Assembly: GCA_029934845.1 (NCBI GenBank) | Contig: JAOZLN010000008.1 | Coordinates: 1 to 18,789, forward strand | Direction: 5' to 3' | DNA from: Candidatus Sabulitectum sp. | Lineage (GTDB): Bacteria; Fermentibacterota; Fermentibacteria; Fermentibacterales; JCC-6 | DNA: 18,789 bases | Part shown: piece by piece, positions 6,826 to 14,360 of the stretch | Numbering within the stretch: position 1 is the first letter of the stretch | Layout: each line of letters begins with the position of its first letter | Program-made: the position numbers and the translations under genes | Notes under the pieces: model-generated | Database searches by the model: none | The model's input: only the letters and a program-made list of their open reading frames with translations | What the model was told of the DNA's origin: nothing

Positions 6826-7674
6826 TCACGGGTAAGAGCGGCGGCAGATAATGCTGCCTGCCGGAGCTCCGATGTCTTCTCCTATTACCGGGCATTTAAC
6901 CTGCAGCAGGCAGAACACTTTGCTGCCGGCATTGCTTAGAGATTCGTAGTTGCCCTGGCCTTTGGCTATTATTACAGGGGCGTTCTTAAATGCGTCTCTG
7001 AATTCAGCGGAACACAGTTTAAGCAGAGTTCCAGGCACATCGCTTCCATTTGACAGGATTGTCGCAACCTCATGAAGCCCGGCTTCAATGGCGTCCTGTT
7101 CGGTGGCATCATTGAGTACAGGTGAACCCTTTACCCCGTAGATCACAGGGATGTTGATCCTTTCAATAAGAGCTCTGTCAAACACTGTTTCACCGGTGTT
7201 GTCTGCCAGATAAAGCAGGTGGTCCGCAGTTGCCAGAAGCTCTCTGAGGTCAGCTGTGTGATCCACTGCAAATTGCTGCTTAAGTACCCTGTCTATGGTA
7301 CTCCGAAGATCACCGAAGTCTTCCATGACCCCAAGATCCATGATGTTGCCTGCAATAGCCAGCCTGATGGCAGTGTCCATTGGATCCGGTGAATCATCGA
7401 TCAGTTCTCTTAGTTCCGGCAGCAGAGCCAGTGCCTGTTCTGTGCTCTTTCGTTTGGCTTCTCTGTAAGGATCCCGGCAGGAAATCTCTTCCCGCACGGC
7501 GTGGTGCACAAGCCTGGCTATCTCCGGTGGAATTGCAGAGGCATCCAGATCTTTAAGTATTCCCATCACTCTTCTTATAACAGAGAGCTGTTGGGCTTCT
7601 GTTCCTTCAGCTCTTCTTGCAGCGCTGAGAGCCTGTTTGAGGAAGCAGGGGTAGCATTCAAGATATGTTTTCAT
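6826..7674 (-). CDS. DUF89 / ARMT1-like domain protein
   Basis: A 282-residue soluble protein of the DUF89 family (damage-control phosphatase/ARMT1-like fold, metal-dependent). The diagnostic N-terminus of the short prokaryotic branch is visible: M-x-T-Y-L-E-C-Y-P-C-F (two cysteines, C7 and C10). It is followed by AGNIMDLG (108-115), the metal-site segment LADNTGE (156-162), VKGSPVLNDAT (181-191), IIAKGQGNYE (235-244) and KCPVIG (260-265). Characterised relatives hydrolyse phosphorylated or damaged metabolites. Which substrate this branch acts on is not settled, and no claim is made here. It is the third gene of a minus-strand set, 35 bases after the transglutaminase-like gene. That gap is a low-complexity purine tract giving only a weak ribosome site (AAAGAAAAGA), so expression may be low. 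No obvious functional link to its exported neighbours. Confidence 0.88.
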   Translation of the reverse strand: MKTYLECYPCFLKQALSAARRAEGTEAQQLSVIRRVMGILKDLDASAIPPEIARLVHHAVREEISCRDPYREAKRKSTEQALALLPELRELIDDSPDPMDTAIRLAIAGNIMDLGVMEDFGDLRSTIDRVLKQQFAVDHTADLRELLATADHLLYLADNTGETVFDRALIERINIPVIYGVKGSPVLNDATEQDAIEAGLHEVATILSNGSDVPGTLLKLCSAEFRDAFKNAPVIIAKGQGNYESLSNAGSKVFCLLQVKCPVIGEDIGAPAGSIICRRSYP

Positions 7675-7709
7675 TCTTTTCTTTTTTTCTTTCTTTATTT
7701 ATTTATTAG
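7675..7709 (-). repeat. Low-complexity A/purine tetranucleotide tract in an operon spacer
   Basis: On the minus strand the whole 35-base spacer consists of three ATAA units followed by AAAG-type units and an A7 run, ending directly before the ATG of the DUF89-like gene. There are no C or T bases in its last 22 positions. It also supplies additional TAA/TAG-like stops after the preceding gene. Such simple repeats can change length by slippage. Confidence 0.7.
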
Positions 7710-8618
7710 TTATTGTGCTTCTATCTGCATAGAGCCTCGAAGTTGACAACTGGGATTTTTGTAGAGCAGATTCAGTTCGTACCCGTCTGTAGGACCCAGA
7801 TCCCACAGGGGAATAACATCTGTGGGGTTGTGTGCAAATCCCAGAAGAGAGTCGGTTTTAAAAAGAAGGGGGTCAATTCTGATAACCGGGTTCTCCAGTA
7901 CATTCCAGGCATGGAAGATGCAGCCTGTTCTGTCCAGTATTACGCCTCCCTCCACTTGCAGGGTCAGCCCCTGTTCTTCAGCCAGCCGCGCCATTTCTTC
8001 GCTCATGGGAACGCATGGACCGGGAAGAGCAGCGGGAATCGGCATTGTTCTTATGGTTTCCGTGATCCAGTTCAGATCTTCATCGCTTAGCGCCTGGCTG
8101 ACAGGTCTTGCAGAGCCGGGTCTTTGAAGAACATGCAGTGTAATTGAAAGCTCAATGCTGTGCCCGGGGGGGATAAATGGTATATCTGCACTTAGAAGGC
8201 CTCCGGATGGAGTAAAATCATTTTGAAGAATGGTGATATTCTGGAATGGAGGATGGGAAACCGGCATGGGAAGTATCACCTGAACGCCCCAGGCAGTAAT
8301 GTTTCCTGTATTGGTCACAGAGGCTGTTATTGTCAGGGTAGTATCAATTGGAGAAACTCCCAGCCTTCTGTTGATCAACCAGTCTGATGTTTCCATTGAG
8401 GTGCTGTTTCCCAGGGCAATTCCATAGATCCTGCGGGCGTCTGAGAATCTGCCTGACGCTTCAAGAAGCCTGCCGAATTCAAGCATCCAGGAACCGTCTT
8501 CAGCGGCTGCCATCTGTGAATAGATCATGGCAGCTTCGGGAATGTGACGGATGGATATAAGCTCTCTTGCGGAATCCGCAGGAGAGATCAGAAAAGCAAG
8601 AAGAGCGGTAAGTATCAC
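7710..8618 (-). CDS. Exported protein with divergent transglutaminase-like domain
   Basis: A 302-residue protein. It begins with a short export signal (MILTALLAFLISPADSA), then about 60 helical residues resembling one TPR unit (AAEDGSWMLEFGRLLEASG). Residues 90-165 form an Ig-like strand domain with repeated 'TITASVTNTGN...AWGVQVILP' features, as in CARDB-type modules. The C-terminal region fits the transglutaminase-like pattern: a Cys starting a helix (C202 in PGPCVPMSEEMARLAEEQG), an HAW motif (H236) and an Asp after a strand (D249 in IRIDP). The spacing matches the Cys-His-Asp triad of microbial transglutaminase-like (cysteine protease-fold) proteins. This is my inference from pattern, not a close match. 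The start is GTG, overlapping the permease stop as GTGA, with AAAAGG nine bases upstream. A role in the cell envelope is likely; the substrate is unknown. Confidence 0.6.
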   Translation of the reverse strand: MILTALLAFLISPADSARELISIRHIPEAAMIYSQMAAAEDGSWMLEFGRLLEASGRFSDARRIYGIALGNSTSMETSDWLINRRLGVSPIDTTLTITASVTNTGNITAWGVQVILPMPVSHPPFQNITILQNDFTPSGGLLSADIPFIPPGHSIELSITLHVLQRPGSARPVSQALSDEDLNWITETIRTMPIPAALPGPCVPMSEEMARLAEEQGLTLQVEGGVILDRTGCIFHAWNVLENPVIRIDPLLFKTDSLLGFAHNPTDVIPLWDLGPTDGYELNLLYKNPSCQLRGSMQIEAQ

Positions 8619-9847
8619 TGCCGGAGCCCTTTTGTAGGCTCAAGGGCCGATGCCCGGGCTGCAGGTACCAGTGCTGCAAGAATACTTATCAGCACAGATA
8701 TACCACCGGCGGTGAATACAGCCAGTAATGATATTTTCATTGGGAATGAATCGTGAAAAGAGTAAACATCCGGCAGATGTATAATGCCTGTGGATCCAAT
8801 AACCCAGCAGCCGGCAAGGCCGAGAATAATACCGCCCACAGCACCTGTAAGCCCCACCAGCAATCCCTCCCAGAGGAAAACACGCAGAATCAGTTGACGA
8901 TTTGCACCCATAGCTTTAAGCACGGCAATATCTCTTCTTCTTTCAACAACAGATCTGGCGATGGTTCCGGTAATGTTGAAAGATGCAACCAGGGTAATTA
9001 GAAGAATTGCTGCAAAAGCTCCCAGTCGTTCCAGTTTAAGGCTTGCGTAAAGAGCAGGATTTCTCTGCTGCCATGTAAGAACATTCATGGAATCAGGAAC
9101 AATTTCTTTTACAGCTCCTACTGTTTCCTCCTGGGTAAAACCGTCTTCAGGTTCAATGAAGAAACCAGTATACCCTCCCCGGGGAAGAAACATTCGCGAA
9201 GCGGTTTCAAGAGGAAGGTAAACGATCTTTCTGTCGTTAACCGGCAGTCCGGTTTCTATGGAGCCTGCCAGTACCGCACGACCTACCCCGGTTCTTCCAC
9301 TGGAAAAGAAAGCGGAAGGGGGGAAGAAAAGAAGAGTGTCTCCCATACTGTGCATGAAATCTTCCGCGAGGTATATGCCTAGAACAGCTCCTGGAAGATC
9401 ATCTTCTGATAAGACCGGAGGAGATCCCCAGATAAGCATAGAGTCCAGTCCTGTATCATGAAAGTTATTTTCAGTGATGCCTCGTACCAGGCAGCCGGCC
9501 TCAATATCACGGGCTGGCATTCTTGCAACGGCTTCGCCTTCAATAAAAGGAGAAACCCAGCGAACCTCCTGCAGCGCTTGCAGGTTGAGAAGAAAGAGTG
9601 AATCGTCTGGTAGTGGAGAGGAATTTGCAGAGAGAATTGCAATAGGTGCATCAACTGTTTTGACACTGCGGCTTATGAAATCCTCCAGACCCCCTAGAAT
9701 GCTCATTACGATCACCAGAGCAGCTACGCCAAGAGTGACCCCCGCGGTACTTACAACCGATGCGAAAGCCAGTCTTTTCCTTTGCGGGTGGCGCTTCAAA
9801 TAACGCCATGCCAGTTTCCATGAAAGTGTTGCCAGGGGAACCTCCAT
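8615..9847 (-). CDS. LolC/LolE-type ABC transporter permease (FtsX superfamily)
   Basis: A 410-residue inner-membrane protein with the architecture of lipoprotein-releasing permeases. A cytosolic start (WRYLKRHPQRKR) leads to TM1 (about 27-53, SVVSTAGVTLGVAALVIV), a periplasmic domain of about 215 residues, then three more TMs (about 277-299, 322-352 and 372-396). The cytoplasmic coupling motif RRRDIAVLKAMGA lies at 303-315 and PAARASALEPTKGLR at the end, as in LolC/E and MacB. In the Lol system such permeases extract lipoproteins from the inner membrane, powered by the ATPase LolD. No ATPase gene adjoins it in this window, so the partner must be encoded elsewhere or lost. It is the first gene of a three-gene minus-strand set and overlaps the next gene by four bases. 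LolC/E function is likely but a MacB-like exporter role remains possible. Confidence 0.85.
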   Translation of the reverse strand: MEVPLATLSWKLAWRYLKRHPQRKRLAFASVVSTAGVTLGVAALVIVMSILGGLEDFISRSVKTVDAPIAILSANSSPLPDDSLFLLNLQALQEVRWVSPFIEGEAVARMPARDIEAGCLVRGITENNFHDTGLDSMLIWGSPPVLSEDDLPGAVLGIYLAEDFMHSMGDTLLFFPPSAFFSSGRTGVGRAVLAGSIETGLPVNDRKIVYLPLETASRMFLPRGGYTGFFIEPEDGFTQEETVGAVKEIVPDSMNVLTWQQRNPALYASLKLERLGAFAAILLITLVASFNITGTIARSVVERRRDIAVLKAMGANRQLILRVFLWEGLLVGLTGAVGGIILGLAGCWVIGSTGIIHLPDVYSFHDSFPMKISLLAVFTAGGISVLISILAALVPAARASALEPTKGLRQ

Positions 9848-9865
9848 TCACCTTTCCGAGTATTG

Positions 9866-9871
9866 ATTATA
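9866..9871 (-). promoter_or_regulatory. Perfect -10 box for the permease operon in an A/T-rich divergent region
   Basis: TATAAT (minus strand, in context TGATATATAAT) lies 18 bases before the permease ATG, which would give a leader of about 12 bases. The -35 region at 17-base spacing is poor. The same A/T-rich stretch could serve the plus-strand peptidase operon through TTCACC (9847-9852) and TATATC (9870-9875), 17 bases apart, a weak match. Confidence 0.38.
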
Positions 9872-9882
9872 TATCAAAACTG

Positions 9883-9987
9883 ATGCGTCACTGACTAAGG
9901 GGGATTATTCTGTCTGGAATATTACTGGCTTGCGCCGTCATTGCTCTGGAACATGTTATTACAGTAGAGGTTAGTGAACCATACCTT
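9883..9987 (+). other. Signal-peptide-like coding stretch upstream of the first C25 peptidase, with in-frame stop
   Basis: In the frame of the peptidase, ATG at 9883 is followed by CGT CAC and then TGA (9892-9894). The frame then continues as LRG-IILSGILLACAVIALEHV and on into the peptidase without another stop. There is no ATG, GTG or TTG between the TGA and the TTG at 9988. The residues form a hydrophobic export signal, and the sister gene starts with the similar MIVLSLIAVLAA. A strong AAGGGGG (9897-9903) sits just before ATT, ATT and CTG codons (9904, 9907, 9910). Thus the true N-terminus probably lies here, via a rare start codon, a stop readthrough, or a base error. A TTG 9988 start would leave the enzyme without any signal peptide. 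Confidence 0.6.
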
Positions 9988-12900
9988 TTGGATGCAGATG
10001 GTCTTAGTTCCATTGCCATACCGGGTATGCATGCAATTGAGATGAACGGAGGTGCGCAGCTTCCAGGTTCTGTTCACTTTATTCCGGTACCGCCGGGCTC
10101 AGCCCCCAGCCTTGAATGGGTTGTAAATGTGGACGGGAATACGCCATGGGATAAAGCACTGACAATTGCAGCCCCGAGTTTATCCGGCAGCGATTTGAAT
10201 GCTGTAGAGACATTTCAGCCTGTAGAATTTCCTGCAGCACACGCTCCGGTCTCATTTGAAGTGATCCACCTTCTGGGAACTACAGTTGCAATGGTGTCAA
10301 TATCTCCATTCTGTTACGGTAACCCTTCCCGGTATGCAGAAGAGATCACTTATTCCCTTTCTTTTCACGAAGCTCCCGGGGCCAGATCCATCCAGGGAAC
10401 TCTTCTTCAGAACCTGTGCCCTGAATCGGAAGTATGGTGGCCTTTTTACCAGAGAGGAACAGAGAGTTTTTTCTGGGGGAAGCCGTGGGCAAGAATTGCC
10501 ATAGGAAACACAGGTTTTTACAGTGTTACAGGTGAGGAACTGGAAGCTTCCGGCTGTGCGGCCTCCGGAGTTCCATCGGCATCTTTGTCAATGTTTTCCG
10601 GTCCTGGTGTGATGTTTGACCCTGATGATCCCGGAGACCAGCACCAGCTTGCCCCGGTTTCCATAACTGTTTTTGATGGCGGGGATGGTATTTTTGACCT
10701 CTCCGATTCTCTTGTCTTTTACGGCCAGGGGTTGTGGCATTGGGATTTTGTGGCAGATTCGCTCTTCAGACATTCTCATCGCTACGACGAAAACAATACC
10801 TACTGGCTTACATGGGGCGCAGATAACGGAGCAAGAATTGACCGGAGATCAGCAATTCCGTCAGGTGGAACAGAAATAACAGAAGGAATTATTCCATTCG
10901 GGTATGAGCAGGAGGTGTTCTGGAACTATACAGAGAACAGAACAGGATGGCTGTGGGGGTTCCTCAGTGCTGAATTTCCAAGCTATTTTTACCTCAGTTC
11001 CCCTTTTGATTCCGAGTATGCCACTTTAAGACTTTCTCTGGTCAACACGGACCCAAACAATTACCATGTCAGAGCTGAACTGGAGAATGTTCCTATTCTT
11101 GATAGCATTGGCAGCCTTCGAAATGAAGTTTTTGCCATGGATAGTATTTCTGTTAAAGAGGGGGGTAACATACTGAAGGTATGGAACAACTCTTCGGATG
11201 TATCGTATTTTAACTATGCGGAAATACTGCTTCCAGTAGATCTTTCCCTTTCTGCCGGCTACCGGACATTTCTGTCTGATCATGCTCCCGGTGTTTATTC
11301 CATGCGGTTTGGACCTGTCAGCCAGGAGTCAAAGATTTTTGATGTAAGCGATCCGTTTGCTCCTGTTGAGCTTACAGATTGGACACTGGACGGTTCTGAA
11401 GCCAGACTTTCTACGGTTTTACAGGCAGAAACTACCGCATTCATCACAGTTAATCCCTATCATTATCTTTCTCCTCTGCTGATAGAACCAGCACAACCGG
11501 GAAGAATACTGGGAGCATCGGTATCGGCGGATGTAATAATTACAGTTCCCGAAAGCATGGCCAGTGGGCTTTCTGTTCTGGAATCGGTCTATGCTGCCCG
11601 TGGTCTTTCCACATCTATAGTTACCTACAGAGAGATCTACGATGAATTCGGTCAGGGGGTTGCTGATCCCGGAGCTGTAAGATCTCTTGTCAGATGGGCT
11701 CTTGATACATGGACCGACCCACCACAGGCATTGCTGCTTATAGGGGACGGATCCAATGATCCCATTGGGCACTCAACAGGGTACGAATCACCTGCTCCGG
11801 TGAATGTAGCACTGGAATCCGGTCTTTGCAGGGAATCATATTTCACCACGGTCCATTCCGGCGGTGAGGTTCCTGAAATTCCACTGTCCCGAATCCCTGC
11901 TTCAACAATTGGTGAACTTCTTGTTGCTTCGGAAAAAGCTGCCGCACTGCAGAGCAGTTCCATTCTGGGACCATGGGCCAACAGGGTGCTGCTTGCTGCT
12001 GATGACGAATGGGGGCCCACAGGCTGGTCCGAGGAAGATGACCCCACGCTTACTTGTGAGTACCTGGCTGACAGTGTTATTCCACCATGGGTGAATGTGG
12101 TAAAACTGTACGAAATAGAGTATCCGTGGCCTCCTGGAACAACCCTGGACGGTGTCCACCCTTTCAAGCCTGATGCATCTTCCGATTTTACTGATCAGTT
12201 GAATAGAGGAGTTGTGTATACCTCTTTCTTCGGCCACGGATCCTACGATCAGATGACTCACGAGAAATTGTTTGCGTCTTCCATGGTCAGTCAGCTAGAC
12301 AACGGTCCCCGATATTTTCTTTACAATTCATTCTCATGTGCCACAGGCTTCTTCGATCTTTCAGCTGGAGATTGTCTGGCAGAGATCCTTCTTTTTCATC
12401 CAGGTGGGGGAGCATCAGCAACTGTTGCATGTACAAGAACCAGCTTCAGTGGGCAGAATATGACCCTTTCGTCAGAATTCATGAGCAGATTACATCAGGG
12501 AGACCTTACTATTGCAGAAGCATTATGGCTTTCCCAACTCTTCATAGGTACTCAAAACAACTTTCTATACCCTGTTCTGGGAGACGGTGGAATAACTCTT
12601 CCATGGACGGAAACAGAAGGCTATTCCGCCCAGCCTGAGGACACATTGACCAGAGGCTGGGTCAACACTGTAAATGTATCTTTTCCTGAAGAGTCTTCTT
12701 TTCTCTTCCGCTGTATTGAAAGTGCTGATTCTGTGATCTATACCAGCCCGCTTTCAACAAATTTCATTATAGAGTATCTGTCTTACGGCTCGGAGCTGTA
12801 CAGCGGTATTCTTTCCACAGATCAGCATGGAGATGCATCGGTTGATTTTTTCGTTCCTCTTCAGGCAGATACCGGTTCTATGGCCAGAACTGATGCTACG

Positions 12901-13626
12901 GGAAGAACAGGATACCAGCTGGGTACAGGTTATTCGTGGCCTGTTCCGCTCATAGATACAGGCAACTACATCAGCGATTCGGAAGGTCCACAGATCGAGC
13001 TCAGTTTTCCGGCTTCGCAGGGTGGAGAGATTCCCTCTGTTTACCAGAACGCAACTATGCATGCTGTTCTTTCCGACCCCTCAGGTATATGTGTTCTGGG
13101 CAATGATGCAGGATCGATCATTATTGGTTCTGTAGATGGTGGATACGAGGATATTACCGAATTGTTTGCCTACAACCAGGGAAGTTATGTCACTGGGTCT
13201 CTCGATTACACTATTCCAGATCTGCTGCCGGGAATACATGAAATACGAGTAGTAGCCCGGGACGGAATGAAGAATACAGGAGAGTCTGTTCTTTCCTTCA
13301 ACGTCATGGAAGGTGATGCACCATTGCTTGAGAGAACCGGTGTGTATCCCAATCCAGCAAGAGGGCAGCGGGCATTCTTCTTCACAACATCCTTATCGGG
13401 AACTGTTGGTGTTACGGTTTATTCAATAGCTGGTCGCCCGGTCTGGAAAGGCGAAACCATAGTACAGAGCGGAGCAGGTCAGCTTGTATGGAACGGGATG
13501 GATTCAGATGGAGATAGCATAGCCGCCGGAGCCTATATTTACGTTATTGAGTTTTCCCGCAGCTCCCGCAGCTCCGGCAGCTCAGGCAGCTTATCAGTTA
13601 CTGATATTCTGGTGGTAAGCCCATGA
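9988..13626 (+). CDS. C25 (gingipain/PorU-like) cysteine peptidase with C-terminal sorting-type domain, copy 1
   Basis: About 1212 residues from the TTG at 9988; the coding region probably begins near 9904 with a signal peptide. An N-terminal beta-rich region (1-160) leads to a PorU-like module starting WGKPWARIAIGNTGFYSV, including a DGGDGIFDLSDS loop. The C25 catalytic domain spans roughly 500-880, with the family-type segment EIYDEFGQGVADPGAVRS, catalytic His750 (FFGHGS) and Cys784 (NSFSCATG). Their 34-residue spacing is close to that of gingipains. Ig-like strands follow, and the end has VYPNP (1119-1123) and WNGMDSDGDS...GAYIYVIE, a type IX-secretion/FlgD-like C-terminal domain. It could be a secreted protease or a PorU-type sortase that cleaves such C-terminal domains; sequence alone does not decide. 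Its stop overlaps the sirtuin start (ATGA). Confidence 0.87.
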   Translation: MDADGLSSIAIPGMHAIEMNGGAQLPGSVHFIPVPPGSAPSLEWVVNVDGNTPWDKALTIAAPSLSGSDLNAVETFQPVEFPAAHAPVSFEVIHLLGTTVAMVSISPFCYGNPSRYAEEITYSLSFHEAPGARSIQGTLLQNLCPESEVWWPFYQRGTESFFWGKPWARIAIGNTGFYSVTGEELEASGCAASGVPSASLSMFSGPGVMFDPDDPGDQHQLAPVSITVFDGGDGIFDLSDSLVFYGQGLWHWDFVADSLFRHSHRYDENNTYWLTWGADNGARIDRRSAIPSGGTEITEGIIPFGYEQEVFWNYTENRTGWLWGFLSAEFPSYFYLSSPFDSEYATLRLSLVNTDPNNYHVRAELENVPILDSIGSLRNEVFAMDSISVKEGGNILKVWNNSSDVSYFNYAEILLPVDLSLSAGYRTFLSDHAPGVYSMRFGPVSQESKIFDVSDPFAPVELTDWTLDGSEARLSTVLQAETTAFITVNPYHYLSPLLIEPAQPGRILGASVSADVIITVPESMASGLSVLESVYAARGLSTSIVTYREIYDEFGQGVADPGAVRSLVRWALDTWTDPPQALLLIGDGSNDPIGHSTGYESPAPVNVALESGLCRESYFTTVHSGGEVPEIPLSRIPASTIGELLVASEKAAALQSSSILGPWANRVLLAADDEWGPTGWSEEDDPTLTCEYLADSVIPPWVNVVKLYEIEYPWPPGTTLDGVHPFKPDASSDFTDQLNRGVVYTSFFGHGSYDQMTHEKLFASSMVSQLDNGPRYFLYNSFSCATGFFDLSAGDCLAEILLFHPGGGASATVACTRTSFSGQNMTLSSEFMSRLHQGDLTIAEALWLSQLFIGTQNNFLYPVLGDGGITLPWTETEGYSAQPEDTLTRGWVNTVNVSFPEESSFLFRCIESADSVIYTSPLSTNFIIEYLSYGSELYSGILSTDQHGDASVDFFVPLQADTGSMARTDATGRTGYQLGTGYSWPVPLIDTGNYISDSEGPQIELSFPASQGGEIPSVYQNATMHAVLSDPSGICVLGNDAGSIIIGSVDGGYEDITELFAYNQGSYVTGSLDYTIPDLLPGIHEIRVVARDGMKNTGESVLSFNVMEGDAPLLERTGVYPNPARGQRAFFFTTSLSGTVGVTVYSIAGRPVWKGETIVQSGAGQLVWNGMDSDGDSIAAGAYIYVIEFSRSSRSSGSSGSLSVTDILVVSP
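13558..13593 (+). repeat. Four tandem 9-base units near the C-terminus of C25 peptidase copy 1
   Basis: Units CGCAGCTCC, CGCAGCTCC, GGCAGCTCA and GGCAGCTTA stand head to tail and encode RSS-RSS-GSS-GSL. They lie between the last FlgD-like strand (YIYVIEFS) and the final residues. The sister peptidase has no such run. Unit number can change in frame by slippage. Confidence 0.8.
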
Positions 13627-14360
13627 TAAACAAAGCCGCCGAGCTTATTCGAGAAAGCAGCAATCCCGTTGTTTTCTCCGGGGCAGGGATGTCCCGGGAG
13701 AGTGGAATGAGAACATTCCGAGGAGAAGAAGGTCTGTGGAAGGAATACAGCCCGGAGCAGCTTTCATCAATTTCAGGGCTTAGAGCAGATCCTGAACTGG
13801 TATGGAGCTGGTACAGAATGAGGTTGATCGCCGGCAAGAATGTAGTACCGCACCCGGGCTATTATGCTCTTACATATCTGCAGGAACAAAAAGGGCATCT
13901 ACCTGTTATTACACAGAATGTTGACGGGCTGCACAGGCAGGCAGGCCAGACAGATGTGATGGAGCTTCACGGTTCCATGAGAACTGCTTCATGTATTGAT
14001 AAATGCGGTTTCTCTGTTCATCTTACATCTGAGTTACTCCGCGCTGATCCTCCAGTCTGTCCTGATTGTGGTGCAATTCTAAGACCGGATATCGTTCTTT
14101 TCGGTGAACCGCTGCCGCCGGAAACTATCTCGAGGTCTTATGAGCTGGCGGAAGGTTGTGATCTGATGATTGTTATTGGTACCTCAGTACAGGTCTGGCC
14201 TGCGGCGGGAATACCTTTTGCTGCCCTTGAGGGTGGAGCTGTCATTATTGAAATAAATCCGGTTCAGACAGAATTGCCCCACAGCGATAATGTTATCAGC
14301 ATAAGAAGAAAAGCAGGGGAAATTCTGCCTGTTCTTACAGGTTTTAAGGAGAAAAGATGA
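13623..14360 (+). CDS. Sir2-family NAD-dependent protein deacylase, probable class III (CobB/SIRT5-like)
   Basis: A 245-residue cytosolic sirtuin that removes acyl groups from lysines using NAD. Motifs: GAGMSRESGMRTFRG (20-34, NAD binding), TQNVDGLH (97-104), catalytic His116 in ELHGS, zinc cysteines C124, C128, C146 and C149, and GTSVQVWPAAG. Tyr64 and Arg67 in SWYRMRL form the Y-x-x-R pair that in SIRT5 and E. coli CobB binds succinyl, malonyl or glutaryl lysine, so desuccinylase activity is expected (inference from family knowledge). The SG-x-RTFR form instead of SGIPxFR also resembles CobB. It begins inside the stop of the preceding C25 gene (ATGA) and ends inside the start of the next C25 gene (ATGA), so translation of all three is coupled. 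A soluble NAD enzyme between two exported peptidases is an odd neighbourhood. Confidence 0.95.
   Translation: MINKAAELIRESSNPVVFSGAGMSRESGMRTFRGEEGLWKEYSPEQLSSISGLRADPELVWSWYRMRLIAGKNVVPHPGYYALTYLQEQKGHLPVITQNVDGLHRQAGQTDVMELHGSMRTASCIDKCGFSVHLTSELLRADPPVCPDCGAILRPDIVLFGEPLPPETISRSYELAEGCDLMIVIGTSVQVWPAAGIPFAALEGGAVIIEINPVQTELPHSDNVISIRRKAGEILPVLTGFKEKR

Noticed and set aside
9883..9894. General UGA recoding in this organism
   Set aside because: Several secure genes (cobO, the propeller lipoprotein, the sirtuin, the second C25 gene) end at TGA at the family-expected length, so TGA works as a stop.
11652..12167. 171-codon minus-strand frame inside C25 copy 1
   Set aside because: Low-complexity Ser/Gly/Pro composition, antisense to the catalytic domain, and no start signals.
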